A stretch of DNA of 64,000 nt from DAIDKA01 sp963726995 (GCA_963726995.1 CAVSEP010000004.1:248001-312000); one strand, 5' to 3'. Shown: positions 26,771 through 36,429, counted from the stretch's first letter. Numbers and translations: made by a program. The notes: generated by a model not told the origin, from the letters alone.

Positions 26771-27517
26771 ATGAAACCTTTGTTTTGTGTGATTGCCGGC
26801 GCGGCATTTCTTTCGGGTTGCGATCGCGATCCGGAAATCCGGCCGCAATCCAGCGCCCCTTCGGTGAGAGTGATTCTCATGAGTCAGGTCGACTTGGGAG
26901 CGTCTTTGCTGGCGGAAGTGGAAAATGCACGAATGGCCATACAGGGGCGAGATTCGGTGGCTGCTTCTAACGATATCGCCCAGGCGTTGTTGTTTACTAC
27001 GCAGCTGCTACAGCGACCGTCAACGTTGATTGGATCGAAGGCCATCGGTGATCGCCAGCGCTGGGGCTCTGGGCGCCAAGCAACCGAAATCGATCACGTT
27101 GCCCTTACTGAGTTCGGGGTGCTCGTCGAGCTGAATTCAGCGCAGGCAGAACTGCCTGCCGATTTCGAGGCGGCGGATGCCCACCTGCGGAATATTCAAG
27201 ACAGTATTCCGGAACAGTTTATTCCCCTTGACCTGTTGCTGCTGCGAGCCGCAGCAAGTCTGGATTTGGCCCAGAATGCCGCCTCTTCCGGGCGGACCGC
27301 GGACTTGATGACGCAGCTCCTGAGCGCTCAATTGGCTCTGAGCAACTATCGAGGACCCGGTCACGTAGTGGAAGCGCAGGCAATGGCTGCAACCATTGGT
27401 GAAAGTCTCGCGCAACCGCTTTCGGTGGAGGCGATGCTGCCGTACCAACCCGGTTCATGGTTGGCGAGCGTGGTTAAGTGGGCCGGTGCCGACCGGTGGA
27501 ATGCGCCAATTCGGTGA
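26771..27517 (+). CDS. lipoprotein of unknown function
   Basis: A 248-residue protein. MKPLFCVIAGAAFLSGC is a lipoprotein signal peptide with lipobox LSGC. The rest is largely helical (LLAEVENARMAIQGRDSVAA, LLLLRAAASLDLAQNAASSG) and may form a helical bundle; no family recognised. ATG 26771 is chosen over an open frame extending to 26633 because of the signal peptide. Last gene before the 27830 att-type block. Confidence 0.6.
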   Translation: MKPLFCVIAGAAFLSGCDRDPEIRPQSSAPSVRVILMSQVDLGASLLAEVENARMAIQGRDSVAASNDIAQALLFTTQLLQRPSTLIGSKAIGDRQRWGSGRQATEIDHVALTEFGVLVELNSAQAELPADFEAADAHLRNIQDSIPEQFIPLDLLLLRAAASLDLAQNAASSGRTADLMTQLLSAQLALSNYRGPGHVVEAQAMAATIGESLAQPLSVEAMLPYQPGSWLASVVKWAGADRWNAPIR

Positions 27518-27829
27518 GCGAGAGCGGCAGGATGGCGTCGCACGGAATTCGCGCAGTTGCGGTGTAGAGAGCAGGAAGAGACAGCGTCTTGGCCACGCAG
27601 GTTACAGTCAAAATGTGCGCCCTTCGCCCACTATTTCGAATTGCGCCTGCTTTTCGGCCTCCAGGCAATTCTCCAGCTTGTGCCCAGGTCCGAAACCAGA
27701 TCTCTTTAGCAGCGGCATAGGGCGTCTCCGCGATCCATGCGCGACAGGCAATGCGAGAATGCGGAATCAGCTCCTCGGGGTATCTCAGCCCATGTGGCTC
27801 CGCGCCGCCATTATCCCTGTGGCGCACCC
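27518..27829. other. 312 bp without a recognisable gene
   Basis: No supported gene. Runs from the end of the lipoprotein gene to the att-type block. Confidence 0.4.
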
Positions 27830-27919
27830 GGGTACGAAGTAGGGGTATCCGATCCATGATGCGTCCGATAATTCTCAAAGGGTCAATACCTTAGGTGGGT
27901 TATTCGACTCCGACCCTAG
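27830..27919 (+). repeat. att-type block 2 ending in a tRNA-Cys fragment
   Basis: Starts GGGTACGAAGTAGGGGTATC and ends TTCGACTCCGACCCTAG (27903-27919), 16 of 17 bases identical to tRNA-Cys 14185-14201. Preceded by TGGCGCACC as is block 3. Followed by an AT-rich stretch (27920-27990) similar to that after block 1. Marks the boundary before the ATPase module. Confidence 0.7.
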
Positions 27920-28183
27920 ACTCAATAGAAAATGTTGATAAATCAATTCGATATATATTATAGTTAGTGTGTTATATTACTATCCGGCGTAGCGTGTCTT
28001 GCGCCAGCACCGATCTTCACGGAAATCAACAGCAGGAATGTGTCCAGGAGCGCCTGGCCACCACCGACTCGTAGGCCTCGATACCTAATGAGATTCCAAA
28101 AATAGCGACCGTGTGGTCTTCAGGCTCTCGCACCCTCAAATTCGTCGAACTGGTCTTCATGTTCATCCCATCGGCGGAGGGCG

Positions 28184-29074
28184 CTACTGTTGTCCACCCA
28201 GTGCCTCGAAACCGGAGATCACATCGAAGAGTTCTTCGTCAATGCCACTTTGGCGCAATTGATGGAAAGTGCCATGAAGGGCCTCCAGCAGATCATTGAT
28301 GTTCCTATCTGCCCGTTCCATGGCCGCCAGGCGGCTTGCATTCTCGCTCGCCAGGGATTCGGCGCAGGCCCGGAACAGCGAGATGAATAGATACTCGCGA
28401 ATCAGCGCGCGCAGGGTCGCAGTACGGGCGCCCATGATCTCGGGCAAGAAGCTTGTGGGCCATGGCACCTTGGCGAGATCTCGTTGCCATGATGCATCAA
28501 GTGGCAATAGGCGCTGGCTCACTGGTTCATACAGTGCCCCCGACTGCGGTCGGTTGTGGAACACCCACACTTGCACATTCCAGCTTCGGCGTCGCTGCGC
28601 TTCACTTTCGATTTGAATCTGTCCGACCAGCGGTGTGATAGCCTGAACGGAGTTCGGCACCGCGAACAGACCGGCCATCGCCACCCCAGCATCCGCCAGA
28701 CGCGCATGAACGCGCTCGCCGACAGCCCATATGGTCACCGTGCCCGGCAGTGTGGCGAGCGTCTTGATTGCGTAATCCGCCACAACGTCATTGAACTGCC
28801 CAACCAGTCCCTGATCGGACCCAAAGACGATGGCGTTGATGGCGGCGTCCTGGGGGGCGGACTTGCGTTCCGTGAGGGTGGCTTCTGGCCCGTAGTCCCG
28901 AAGGCAGGCTCCCAATCCCAGCTCAATGGTCCGATAGTACCCGGCCAGCGCGCGCACGGAGTTTTCGTATTGCCCGATGCTCGAGGCGGCCAATGCTTTC
29001 ATGGTACGGACGACGGATTGGAGATCCTCGGCGCTGCTGATTTTGCGCCGCAGGCTTTCCGTGCTGTCGCTCAC
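28184..29074 (-). CDS. atpG: N-ATPase subunit gamma
   Basis: A 296-residue central-stalk subunit of the alternative F-type ATPase. The N-terminal coiled coil (SLRRKISSAEDLQSVVRTMK, LAASSIGQYENSV) and C-terminal coiled coil (ASRLAAMERADRNINDLLEA) pair to form the rotor shaft; FGSDQGLVGQFN is a family landmark. GTG at 29074 overlaps the alpha stop by 4 bp (GTGA); an open frame continues upstream inside atpA but is a shadow. Last gene of the nine-gene operon. Confidence 0.9.
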   Translation of the reverse strand: MSDSTESLRRKISSAEDLQSVVRTMKALAASSIGQYENSVRALAGYYRTIELGLGACLRDYGPEATLTERKSAPQDAAINAIVFGSDQGLVGQFNDVVADYAIKTLATLPGTVTIWAVGERVHARLADAGVAMAGLFAVPNSVQAITPLVGQIQIESEAQRRRSWNVQVWVFHNRPQSGALYEPVSQRLLPLDASWQRDLAKVPWPTSFLPEIMGARTATLRALIREYLFISLFRACAESLASENASRLAAMERADRNINDLLEALHGTFHQLRQSGIDEELFDVISGFEALGGQQ

Positions 29075-30654
29075 GACTTCGCCTTGGCCGCTGTGGTGAC
29101 TGCGGGGGGAGACGCGGCCGCCGCCTTCGGTTGGAAGCTCGTAAGCGCCTGCCGGGCGATGTCGAGGATGGCATTGCGGTCTTCGTCGCTGAGCTTGTCG
29201 GAGCTTTCGAAGCGCGTGCACAGTGACTGCGGGATGGTTGCGGCCGCCTTTTGCACCGCCTGCTGCGCCTCCGGCATCTGCTCGATCGGCACGGCGTCGA
29301 ATAGGCGTGCGGTCAACGCCAGTAGGACGGCAATTTGCGCCGGCACTGACACCGGTGCGCCTTCGCCTTGTTTGAGGCAGGCGCGAATACGTCGACCATG
29401 TTCGATGATCTTGCGGGTGTCCTCATCTAGTCGCGCGCCGAATCGGGCGAATGTCTCCAGCTCCTCGAACTGCGCGTAGGCGAGCTTCAGGTCTCCTGCC
29501 ACGGCACGGTAGGCCGCGCGTTGCGCCTTGCCGCCCACACGCGAGACGGACTGGCCCACATCAATGGCAGGCAGGACACCCAATTCGAACAAGGAGGGGG
29601 AGAGGTAGATTTGCCCGTCCGTAATGGAAATCAGATTGGTCGGAATGTAGGCGGACAGGTTCTGCGCCTCGGTCTCGATGATGGGCAGTGCGGTCAGGGA
29701 GCCGCCGCCGAGTTCCTGGCGCAGATGCGTCGCGCGTTCGAGCAGCCGCGCGTGAATGTAGAAAATGTCGCCTGGGAAGGCCTCTCGGCCGGGCGGTCGG
29801 CGCAGCAATAGCGACAGCTCACGGTAGGCGCGCGCGTGGTGGGTGAGATCGTCATAGACAATCAGCACGTCGCGCCCTTGTTCCATGAAATACTCCGCGA
29901 TGCTGGTCGCGGCATACGGTGCAATGAAGGCAAGACCCGGAGGATCGTTGCCCTCGGTCACTACCAGAACCGTATAGGGCATCGCGCCCTGATCGCGCAG
30001 CGTCGCGACTGTCTTGGCAACCGCGGAAGCGCGCTGACCGATCGCGCAATATATGCACAGCACATTCTGGTCACGCTGATTCAGGATGGTGTCAACGGCA
30101 ATGGCGGTCTTGCCTGTTTGGCGGTCGCCGAGGATCAATTCGCGCTGGCCGCGCCCGACCGGGATGAGCGCGTCGACGACCGTCAGTCCGGTCTGCAGTG
30201 GCACGGTGACAGGCGCGCGATCCATGATGTGGGGGGCCGGACGCTCTATCGGTCGGCGCTCGTGGGCAGCCACCGCCCCTTGGCCATCGAGCGGCCTGCC
30301 GAGCGGATCGATCACGCGCCCCAGCAGGCCGTCGCCTACCAGCACATCCAAGACCCGGCCTGTGCGCTCGACCTCATCGCCAGCATGGAGGTGCCAGAAA
30401 GGTCCCAGCAGCACGACGCCGATCTCGGCGGCGTCCACATTGAAGGCCATGCCGAGTAAATCGCCGGGGAACTTCACCAATTCGTCAAAGCCCACGCTGG
30501 GCAGGCCTGACACCTTGGCAATGCCAGTGGCAATGCTGGTGATGGTCCCGACTTCTCGTGGTTGGAGCTGTGGCGTGAAAGAGTCGCGCAACTTCGCGAT
30601 TCCCGCAAACGCGCGATCGAAGACAGTCTGCAGGGTTTCGAGTTGGAGGGTCAT
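29071..30654 (-). CDS. atpA: N-ATPase subunit alpha
   Basis: A 527-residue alpha subunit (non-catalytic nucleotide site). P-loop GDRQTGKT at 176-183; LCIYCAIGQRASAVAKTV and the C-terminal helical domain fit. The N-type alpha is recognisable by its operon place between atpF and atpG and by the lack of an atpH (delta) gene. Starts 23 bp after the b-subunit stop. Confidence 0.95.
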   Translation of the reverse strand: MTLQLETLQTVFDRAFAGIAKLRDSFTPQLQPREVGTITSIATGIAKVSGLPSVGFDELVKFPGDLLGMAFNVDAAEIGVVLLGPFWHLHAGDEVERTGRVLDVLVGDGLLGRVIDPLGRPLDGQGAVAAHERRPIERPAPHIMDRAPVTVPLQTGLTVVDALIPVGRGQRELILGDRQTGKTAIAVDTILNQRDQNVLCIYCAIGQRASAVAKTVATLRDQGAMPYTVLVVTEGNDPPGLAFIAPYAATSIAEYFMEQGRDVLIVYDDLTHHARAYRELSLLLRRPPGREAFPGDIFYIHARLLERATHLRQELGGGSLTALPIIETEAQNLSAYIPTNLISITDGQIYLSPSLFELGVLPAIDVGQSVSRVGGKAQRAAYRAVAGDLKLAYAQFEELETFARFGARLDEDTRKIIEHGRRIRACLKQGEGAPVSVPAQIAVLLALTARLFDAVPIEQMPEAQQAVQKAAATIPQSLCTRFESSDKLSDEDRNAILDIARQALTSFQPKAAAASPPAVTTAAKAKS

Positions 30655-30677
30655 GGGTACGTTGTCATGAGCGTGGC

Positions 30678-31520
30678 CTAGACAGACTTGGAGGCGGTGC
30701 TGACTTCTGGCTTCGAAGCCAGCGCGATGCCAGGCGCCGGTGCGGCCGCGGCCCCGGATGGGGCCTTCTCCTGCAACAACGAATCCACACCCTGTTCCAT
30801 GGAGGCGAGATAACCCGAGATGCTCCAGGCAATCTTCTGTCCGTTCTGGGTGAGTTCGATGCCACCGATCAGGTCCGGCGCGACCTCGAACCGCAGGTGC
30901 ACGTCAGCCGAGAAAGTCTCATTGATCGCCTGTTGAATTTGCGCTCGCAGGCCAGCTGGCAGCTCGAATGCGCTGCGCAGGATCGCAGGTTCTGAAGCGG
31001 ACTTCAGTGCCTGTCCGAGGGACGCTTTTCCCGTGCCGTCCAGTGCGCGCAGGCGCTGGGTGAATACCTCGCACATACGCTCCTCCAGAGCGCTCGTAGA
31101 CAAATCCGCTAATGCCTTGCGCGCGATGGCGAACACTTCTGCTTGGGTCCGGCGACTCAGGGACTGATGCAGATCGCCGGCCTCGCGTCGCAACGCTTCC
31201 TCTCGCTTTGCGCTCAAAGCGACGGCGGCTGCGCGCGCCTCCTCATGGAGGCGCTGGCGTTCAGCTTTGGCCTCCGCGGTCGCCTGGGTCAGCAGTGCGG
31301 CGCGCTGCTGGTCAAACTCCGCAATCCTATGCTGAAACTCGTCGCGTTCTTTCTTGGCGTCCGCCCGCTTGGCATCTGCATCCGCGAGCTCCGCAGCGAT
31401 CCGCTTCTCGCGTGCGTCCACGGCGTTGAGGATCGGCTTGTACAAAAAGCGCTTCAGCAACCACACCAGGATGATGAAGTTGAGCGCTTGCGCACCGATG
31501 GTGAACCAATCGATGAGCAT
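30678..31520 (-). CDS. atpF: N-ATPase subunit b, long form with delta-like C-terminus
   Basis: A 280-residue stator subunit, far longer than the ~156 of E. coli b. One N-terminal transmembrane helix (ALNFIILVWLLKRFLYKPI), a long charged coiled coil (~40-150), then a domain (VHLRFEVAPDLIGGIELTQN) resembling the end of subunit delta. That replaces the missing atpH, as known for N-ATPase operons. A low-complexity tail rich in Ala/Pro/Ser ends the chain. Three bases separate it from atpE. Confidence 0.9.
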   Translation of the reverse strand: MLIDWFTIGAQALNFIILVWLLKRFLYKPILNAVDAREKRIAAELADADAKRADAKKERDEFQHRIAEFDQQRAALLTQATAEAKAERQRLHEEARAAAVALSAKREEALRREAGDLHQSLSRRTQAEVFAIARKALADLSTSALEERMCEVFTQRLRALDGTGKASLGQALKSASEPAILRSAFELPAGLRAQIQQAINETFSADVHLRFEVAPDLIGGIELTQNGQKIAWSISGYLASMEQGVDSLLQEKAPSGAAAAPAPGIALASKPEVSTASKSV

Positions 31521-31523
31521 GGG

Positions 31524-31805
31524 CTATTTCCCGGCGGTTTGGGCAATGACGTGATTCCAGAACGGATTGGCGAAGATCAGAATCATCGAGACTACGAAAC
31601 AATAGATCGCAATGGACTCGATCATCGCAAGGCCAACAAATAGCGTGCGGGTGATCGTCGCGGCGGCATCGGGCTGCTGCGCGAGCGAGCTTAAGGCGGT
31701 GGCCACAGCACGCCCCTCGCCGAGCGCCGGTCCAATACTGCCCAGGGCAATGGTCAGGCCAGCGGTGAGAATAGAGGCGATGGCAATGAGGGTCATGCTA
31801 TCCAT
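31524..31805 (-). CDS. atpE: N-ATPase subunit c
   Basis: A 93-residue hairpin of two membrane helices forming the rotor ring. Helix 1: GSIGPALGEGRAVAT with a Glu at 30 where Na+-type rings have Gln. Helix 2: GLAMIESIAIYCF with the ion-carrying E63, followed by S64 and Y68 as in sodium-binding rings. Two carboxylates in one site is a feature of N-type rings, where coupling to Na+ or H+ has been debated; the sequence alone does not decide. Confidence 0.93.
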   Translation of the reverse strand: MDSMTLIAIASILTAGLTIALGSIGPALGEGRAVATALSSLAQQPDAAATITRTLFVGLAMIESIAIYCFVVSMILIFANPFWNHVIAQTAGK

Positions 31806-31829
31806 GGTGTCTCCACTTCTGTTTGTCTT

Positions 31830-32525
31830 TCATGCGGGATGCGGATCTGATGGCTTGGGCTTGCGGCTGCGGGTCGCGGCGGCGATGTAAACCGCGGCCA
31901 GGATGCTGAAGATGTAGGCCTGCACCATGCCGGTGAGCAGCCCCAGTACGCTCATCGCGATGGGGAAGAGGAAGGGCGTGATGGTGAGCAGAATCGCTAG
32001 TATCATCGCGCCGCTCATCATGTTGCCGAATAGGCGCACCGCCAGGGCGAGCGTGCGCGAGATCTCGCTGATGATGTTGAATGGCAACATAATGGGCGTC
32101 GGTTCTGCGTAGGACTTCAGGTAACCGCCCAACCCCTGTTCCTTGATGCCAAAGAATGGCACTGCCACCAGCACGCACAGGGCCAGCGCAGCAGTGGTGG
32201 AGAGCGACCCTGTCGGGGGCTCATAGCCTGGAATGACGGTGCAGAGACTGGCCATAGCGATGAAAAGGAAGAGGGTGCCCAAAAAGGCGATATATGTTTC
32301 CGGTTGGGTGAGGCCGACATCCGCTATTTGCTTCTCGATGCCGGTCACCACGATTTCCAGCAGGTTCTGCCACCTGGAACGTTGCAGGTCCATGGAAAGC
32401 TTGCGCGTAACGAGCTTGGAACCAACGGCAAGTACGAACATCAGCGCCCAGGTGAACACAATCGTTCCATTGAGCTTGATGAACCCGTGCTGCCAGAAGA
32501 TCATCTCATCCGGACTAAGGCGCAT
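31830..32525 (-). CDS. atpB: N-ATPase subunit a
   Basis: A 231-residue membrane stator subunit forming the ion half-channels. The essential arginine is R164 in TLALAVRLFGNMMSG; GMVQAYIFSILAAVYI is the conserved last helix. Start ATG 32525 overlaps the atpR stop by 11 bp. Confidence 0.93.
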   Translation of the reverse strand: MRLSPDEMIFWQHGFIKLNGTIVFTWALMFVLAVGSKLVTRKLSMDLQRSRWQNLLEIVVTGIEKQIADVGLTQPETYIAFLGTLFLFIAMASLCTVIPGYEPPTGSLSTTAALALCVLVAVPFFGIKEQGLGGYLKSYAEPTPIMLPFNIISEISRTLALAVRLFGNMMSGAMILAILLTITPFLFPIAMSVLGLLTGMVQAYIFSILAAVYIAAATRSRKPKPSDPHPA

Positions 32526-32835
32526 AGCCCCTCTCCGCGCTCCTGGCGCTGTGGTGTTGGATCGTCGGGCGTGTCAGCGAATTCACGATCAGGCGTGCGG
32601 TGATGAAACCGGCGAGAAGCAGCAGCCACCGTCGCCAATCCTCGCGCCCGACGAAGTAGAAGCCGGCCATCGTAACGCTCATCCGAAGCAGCAAGCTGCC
32701 CAGGAACCACAGCGCCGGCGAGGCTGCGGTAAGCCCCCTAGAGACCGTCCAGCGAAGGCCACCGAAGAAGAAGGCTCCGAGGAGAAGGCCGACCAGCAAG
32801 GCCGGGAGCAGAGACAAGGATTCAGCCACTGCCAT
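32515..32835 (-). CDS. atpR: N-ATPase accessory membrane protein AtpR
   Basis: A 106-residue protein with three predicted membrane helices (LLPALLVGLLLGAFFFGGL, ALWFLGSLLLRMSVTMAGFY, RWLLLLAGFITARLIV). Conserved Arg residues inside the helices are typical of AtpR, found only in N-ATPase operons and proposed to interact with the c subunit. Overlaps both neighbours. Confidence 0.85.
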   Translation of the reverse strand: MAVAESLSLLPALLVGLLLGAFFFGGLRWTVSRGLTAASPALWFLGSLLLRMSVTMAGFYFVGREDWRRWLLLLAGFITARLIVNSLTRPTIQHHSARSAERGYAP

Positions 32836-33160
32836 TCTCCTGTTCGTCTCGAATCTCCTGGTGTTCCTTTACCACCCAACGCCAGGCGTTGAAGCACCCG
32901 ATGACAAGCCCGGCCACCAACAGCGCCAGCGTCCAAGCATGCTTGCCGGGATAGTGATGATCCAGCCAGACCCCAAGCGCCGCCCCGAGAAGCGTTGGAA
33001 CTACTACCGACCAGCCGATCAGCCCCATCGTCCCCAAGCCGAACCAGACACCCGGCGCGGCGTTGCGCCGCGCCCTGAGCATGCGGTGCTCCTTCGCGCC
33101 GACCTGCTCACCGAGTGACGGGGGCGCCTTGACGGGTTTGTCCTGGGGATTATCGGTCAC
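32822..33160 (-). CDS. atpQ: N-ATPase accessory membrane protein AtpQ (AtpI-like)
   Basis: A 112-residue protein, two membrane helices (VWFGLGTMGLIGWSVVVPTL with GAALGVWLDHH; TLALLVAGLVIGCFNAWRWV) in the pattern of AtpI/AtpQ. Related AtpI proteins assist c-ring assembly or carry Mg2+. GTG start at 33160 (VTDNPQDK) overlaps atpC by 11 bp; the open frame extends to 33238 but that part is inside atpC. Confidence 0.82.
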   Translation of the reverse strand: MTDNPQDKPVKAPPSLGEQVGAKEHRMLRARRNAAPGVWFGLGTMGLIGWSVVVPTLLGAALGVWLDHHYPGKHAWTLALLVAGLVIGCFNAWRWVVKEHQEIRDEQENGSG

Positions 33161-33542
33161 GGTGTAGGCTCGCCATACGGCGGATGAGATCGCCTTCCAT
33201 TTTGGCCAAGACCGAGCGCACATTTCGCGTGCGGTCATCCAGGGTCATAAATTCTCGCTCCACGGCCTGGCGCAATTGGCCGAGCGCTGCGCCTCCGAGC
33301 GCGCGGCGCACCGATACCAGTACGTCCGGACCGGTCTTGACCAGCACCCCTTCATCCACGGCAATGAAGACCTCACCCTCTGACTCTGTTTCGTAGGTCA
33401 AGATCCCGGGCGAGAGTGGTGCGATGCAGTCTAGGCGGTGCGGTAGTAGCCCGAAGGATCCATCCGGCGTCTCGGCAACGATCCGGGATACGCCCATCCT
33501 TTCGGCGAAGATCCGAAATGGCAGGAGAACCTTAAGATTCAT
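33150..33542 (-). CDS. atpC: N-ATPase subunit epsilon
   Basis: A 130-residue epsilon subunit: N-terminal beta sandwich (LKVLLPFRIFAERMGV, GSFGLLPHRLDCIAPLSPGI) and a C-terminal helical part. ATG 33542 follows family usage and overlaps the atpD stop by 11 bp. Confidence 0.88.
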   Translation of the reverse strand: MNLKVLLPFRIFAERMGVSRIVAETPDGSFGLLPHRLDCIAPLSPGILTYETESEGEVFIAVDEGVLVKTGPDVLVSVRRALGGAALGQLRQAVEREFMTLDDRTRNVRSVLAKMEGDLIRRMASLHRDR

Positions 33543-34986
33543 GGCTAACAACGGCAGGTTCGACAGGGGGCTTCGGCCTCACCGCCGGATGCGCCTTTGC
33601 CTTCGCTTCGCCGATCGGCCCAATCATGTAGAGCGAACTTTCTGGATAGTCCTTGAATTCATCGTTCAGGATGCGCTCACATCCTTCCAGCGCATCCTTA
33701 AGGCTAACGAGTTTCCCTTTAAGGCCGGTGAACTGCTCGGTGGTAAAGAACGGTTGCGTGAGAAAGCGCTCCAAGCGTCGGGCGCGGGCAACGACACTGC
33801 GGTCTTCCGGTGAAAGCTGCTCAAGACCCAGCATGGCAATGATGTCCTTCAGATCGGCATACTGGGCGAGGGTGTGCCGGATCTTCTGCGCGAGTTCGTA
33901 GTGTCGCTTGCCGACGATTCCTGGCGTGGCCATCTTGGAACTGGATTGCAACGGGTCGATGGCCGGGAAGAGTCCTTCGCTTGCGCGCTTTCGCGACAGC
34001 ACGATTGAGGCAGAAAGGTGGGAGAAGGTGTGCACCGCTGCCGGATCGGTGAAATCATCCGCGGGCACATACACCGCCTGAATCGAGGTAATGGCACCGG
34101 TATCCGTGTCGGCGATACGTTCCTCGAGGCCGGAGAGCTCGGTGCCCATGGTGGGCTGGTAACCGAGCCGCGATGGCATCTGGCCCATCAGGCCGGACAC
34201 TTCCATGCCGGCTTGAATGAAGCGAAAGATGTTATCGACGAGCAGCAGGACATCGCGGTGCTCGTCGTCGCGGAAATACTCCGCCATGGTCAGCGCCGCG
34301 TGCCCAACGCGAAAGCGCGCCCCCGGGGGCTCGTTCATCTGGCCGAAGACCATCACCATGTTGGGCAGGACGCCGGCTTCCTTCATGGCATCGTAAAGTT
34401 CCTGGCCTTCACGACAGCGCTCGCCAATGCCGCAGAAAATGCTGACCCCCTCGTGGTGACCGATCATGTTGTGGATCATTTCCGTCAGCAGAACGGTCTT
34501 GCCGACGCCCGCGCCGCCAAACAGTCCAGCCTTGCCGCCGCGCTCCAGCGGCACGAGTACGTCGATCACCTTGATACCCGTCTCAAAAATGTCCGACTTG
34601 GTGGAGCGGCGCGCCAGCGGTGGTGGTGCGCGGTGCACCGAACGCCATTCGACATCGGATAGTGCGGCCGCACGATCTATAGTTTGCCCAAATACATCGA
34701 ACATGCGTGAAAGAACGGCTTTGCCAACGGGGGCTTTCAAGGGTGCGCCGGTGTCTTCCACCGTCATGCCGCGCGCGAGGCCCTGCGTGGGTGTCAAAGC
34801 AATTCCACGCACGTGATGCTCATCCTGCTGCGCAAGCACTTCGATGACGACCCGCTTGTCTGGTCCGGTGAGCAGCACGGAGTAAATCTTCGGCAGGTGC
34901 TGATCGAAGCGAATGTCCACGACACTGCCCCGCACCGCGACTATGACGCCAAGGAACGAGGGAATTACGGGCTTCTGTTCGTGCAT
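33532..34986 (-). CDS. atpD: N-ATPase subunit beta
   Basis: A 484-residue catalytic subunit. P-loop GGAGVGKT at 157-164, GIGERCREGQELYDAM, LLLVDNIFRFIQAGMEVS (Walker B) and the DELSEED-equivalent region near the C-terminus. First gene of the operon; its being first, ahead of epsilon, is diagnostic for the atpDCQRBEFAG (N-ATPase) arrangement rather than the atpIBEFHAGDC one. ATG 34986 taken as start; an in-frame TTG six bases upstream is possible. Confidence 0.95.
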   Translation of the reverse strand: MHEQKPVIPSFLGVIVAVRGSVVDIRFDQHLPKIYSVLLTGPDKRVVIEVLAQQDEHHVRGIALTPTQGLARGMTVEDTGAPLKAPVGKAVLSRMFDVFGQTIDRAAALSDVEWRSVHRAPPPLARRSTKSDIFETGIKVIDVLVPLERGGKAGLFGGAGVGKTVLLTEMIHNMIGHHEGVSIFCGIGERCREGQELYDAMKEAGVLPNMVMVFGQMNEPPGARFRVGHAALTMAEYFRDDEHRDVLLLVDNIFRFIQAGMEVSGLMGQMPSRLGYQPTMGTELSGLEERIADTDTGAITSIQAVYVPADDFTDPAAVHTFSHLSASIVLSRKRASEGLFPAIDPLQSSSKMATPGIVGKRHYELAQKIRHTLAQYADLKDIIAMLGLEQLSPEDRSVVARARRLERFLTQPFFTTEQFTGLKGKLVSLKDALEGCERILNDEFKDYPESSLYMIGPIGEAKAKAHPAVRPKPPVEPAVVSHES

Positions 34987-35521
34987 CTTCAACCACCCGC
35001 CATGTATATCCGTTACGTGCAGAGTCTCAGACGTGCAGTGTGATTTCCTGCACGTCGGCGGGGATGTAGCCTGCGTGCCTAATCAGATCTCATCGATGGC
35101 GCATGAATGGCCACAAGCCATTCCTGAACCGGCAAGCTCAAATCCAGTTGTACAACTGCTAAAGTTAATAAACTGAATAGTGGGCCATCCGCTCCGCGCC
35201 CACATGACACCATCACCGTATTCGCACCGGGAAACCATAAGTATTTTCGCGGATACGAGGTGTGTCGCGCGGCACGCGCAAGTGGGACCCGCCCCGGGGG
35301 CTTCGATGAAACGATAATCCGCGATGGACTATGGCCTTCCCGCCGGCAGCCGAACGGCACGAAAGACTACACGGTCTGCTGCCCGACTCTTACATCGATG
35401 GTCGCGCGGCGGCAGATGCACATGGGGTCATCCACCGATGATGGGAAGAAGTTCTCCCAAGGGACTGGCATGACCTCATGCCTCATTCCGATATGTACTG
35501 ACCACAGTGCAATCCCAACCT
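34987..35521. other. 535-bp gap upstream of the ATPase operon
   Basis: No gene seen. It should hold the ATPase promoter on the minus strand. Local AT-rich patch at 35140-35180. Confidence 0.4.
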
Positions 35522-36322
35522 TCAAGCACATAGAATGTCCCACACCGCCGCCCCGGACAGTTGCCCATTGGCACGCATCTCGGCGGCAAGCTCGCGAGGC
35601 ATCCAATCGTCAAAGGAGGGCGCAAAGGTGGCGCGCGAGCGGACGCGTTCATACCAGCTCTCCAGGCGCGGCAGCCTCCCGTTTTGCCACATCCTCTCCA
35701 TCGAAAGTGCCGCCAACCGGTTCACATACGGTGTCATCGCGATGTCTGCCATTGAAAAGCGGTCCTCGACCAGCCATGCAGTATCCTTCAAGGCGTGCTC
35801 CATCTTGTGCATATAGGCGTCGTACAGGCGAATCTTGTCCGCCGCGCCGGGTGCTTCAAGGCCATGCTGAATCCACTCCCATTTGACTCGTCGTGTCGCG
35901 GCGCCTTCCGGTGCCCCGTTCGTGAGGAAGTCCTCGAAAGTTCCGACGCCATTGCGTAAGAGGGTATGTCGATGGGAGACGACGTAGGTAATCGCGGAGC
36001 AGGCGGGATGGAGCTCTTCGTCAACGGCCTTCGTCCAGAAACGCACCTGCGCGCGGCCTCTTGCGCTAGTCGGATAGATAGCATCGCTGGGGAATGCTTC
36101 TTCAAGGTACTCGCAAATTATGGTCGACTCTGGAATCACGAACCCGTCATGTACCAGCACCGGTACGACTGCTTTCGGATTAAGGGCTCGAAAGTCCTGA
36201 CTGAACTGTTCCCCGCGAAAGATATCGACCACGTGGCTGGCCCAATCCAAGTGCTTCTCCTCAAGTGCGAAGCGAACCTTGGCCGCACACGCCGACGATC
36301 CATGGTGATATAGGTCCAGCAC
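35522..36322 (-). CDS. glutathione S-transferase family protein
   Basis: A 266-residue protein with the thioredoxin-fold N-terminal domain (MLDLYHHGSSACAAKVRFAL; NPKAVVPVLVHDGFVIPEST with the cis-Pro and the ES glutathione contact) and an all-helical C-terminal domain (WLVEDRFSMADIAMTPYV, the N-capping box). Ser/Cys near residues 9-12 would activate glutathione. Substrate unknown. Stands alone between the ATPase operon and a TA pair. Confidence 0.87.
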   Translation of the reverse strand: MLDLYHHGSSACAAKVRFALEEKHLDWASHVVDIFRGEQFSQDFRALNPKAVVPVLVHDGFVIPESTIICEYLEEAFPSDAIYPTSARGRAQVRFWTKAVDEELHPACSAITYVVSHRHTLLRNGVGTFEDFLTNGAPEGAATRRVKWEWIQHGLEAPGAADKIRLYDAYMHKMEHALKDTAWLVEDRFSMADIAMTPYVNRLAALSMERMWQNGRLPRLESWYERVRSRATFAPSFDDWMPRELAAEMRANGQLSGAAVWDILCA

Positions 36323-36429
36323 GAGTGATGCCCTCTAGAGAATTTGAATGGTGCTCAATTCCGTTGGCGTCTTAGGGAGCCCGACGGTCGCAACGGAAGG
36401 GATGCCCTACCGATACTGGCACTGACGCG

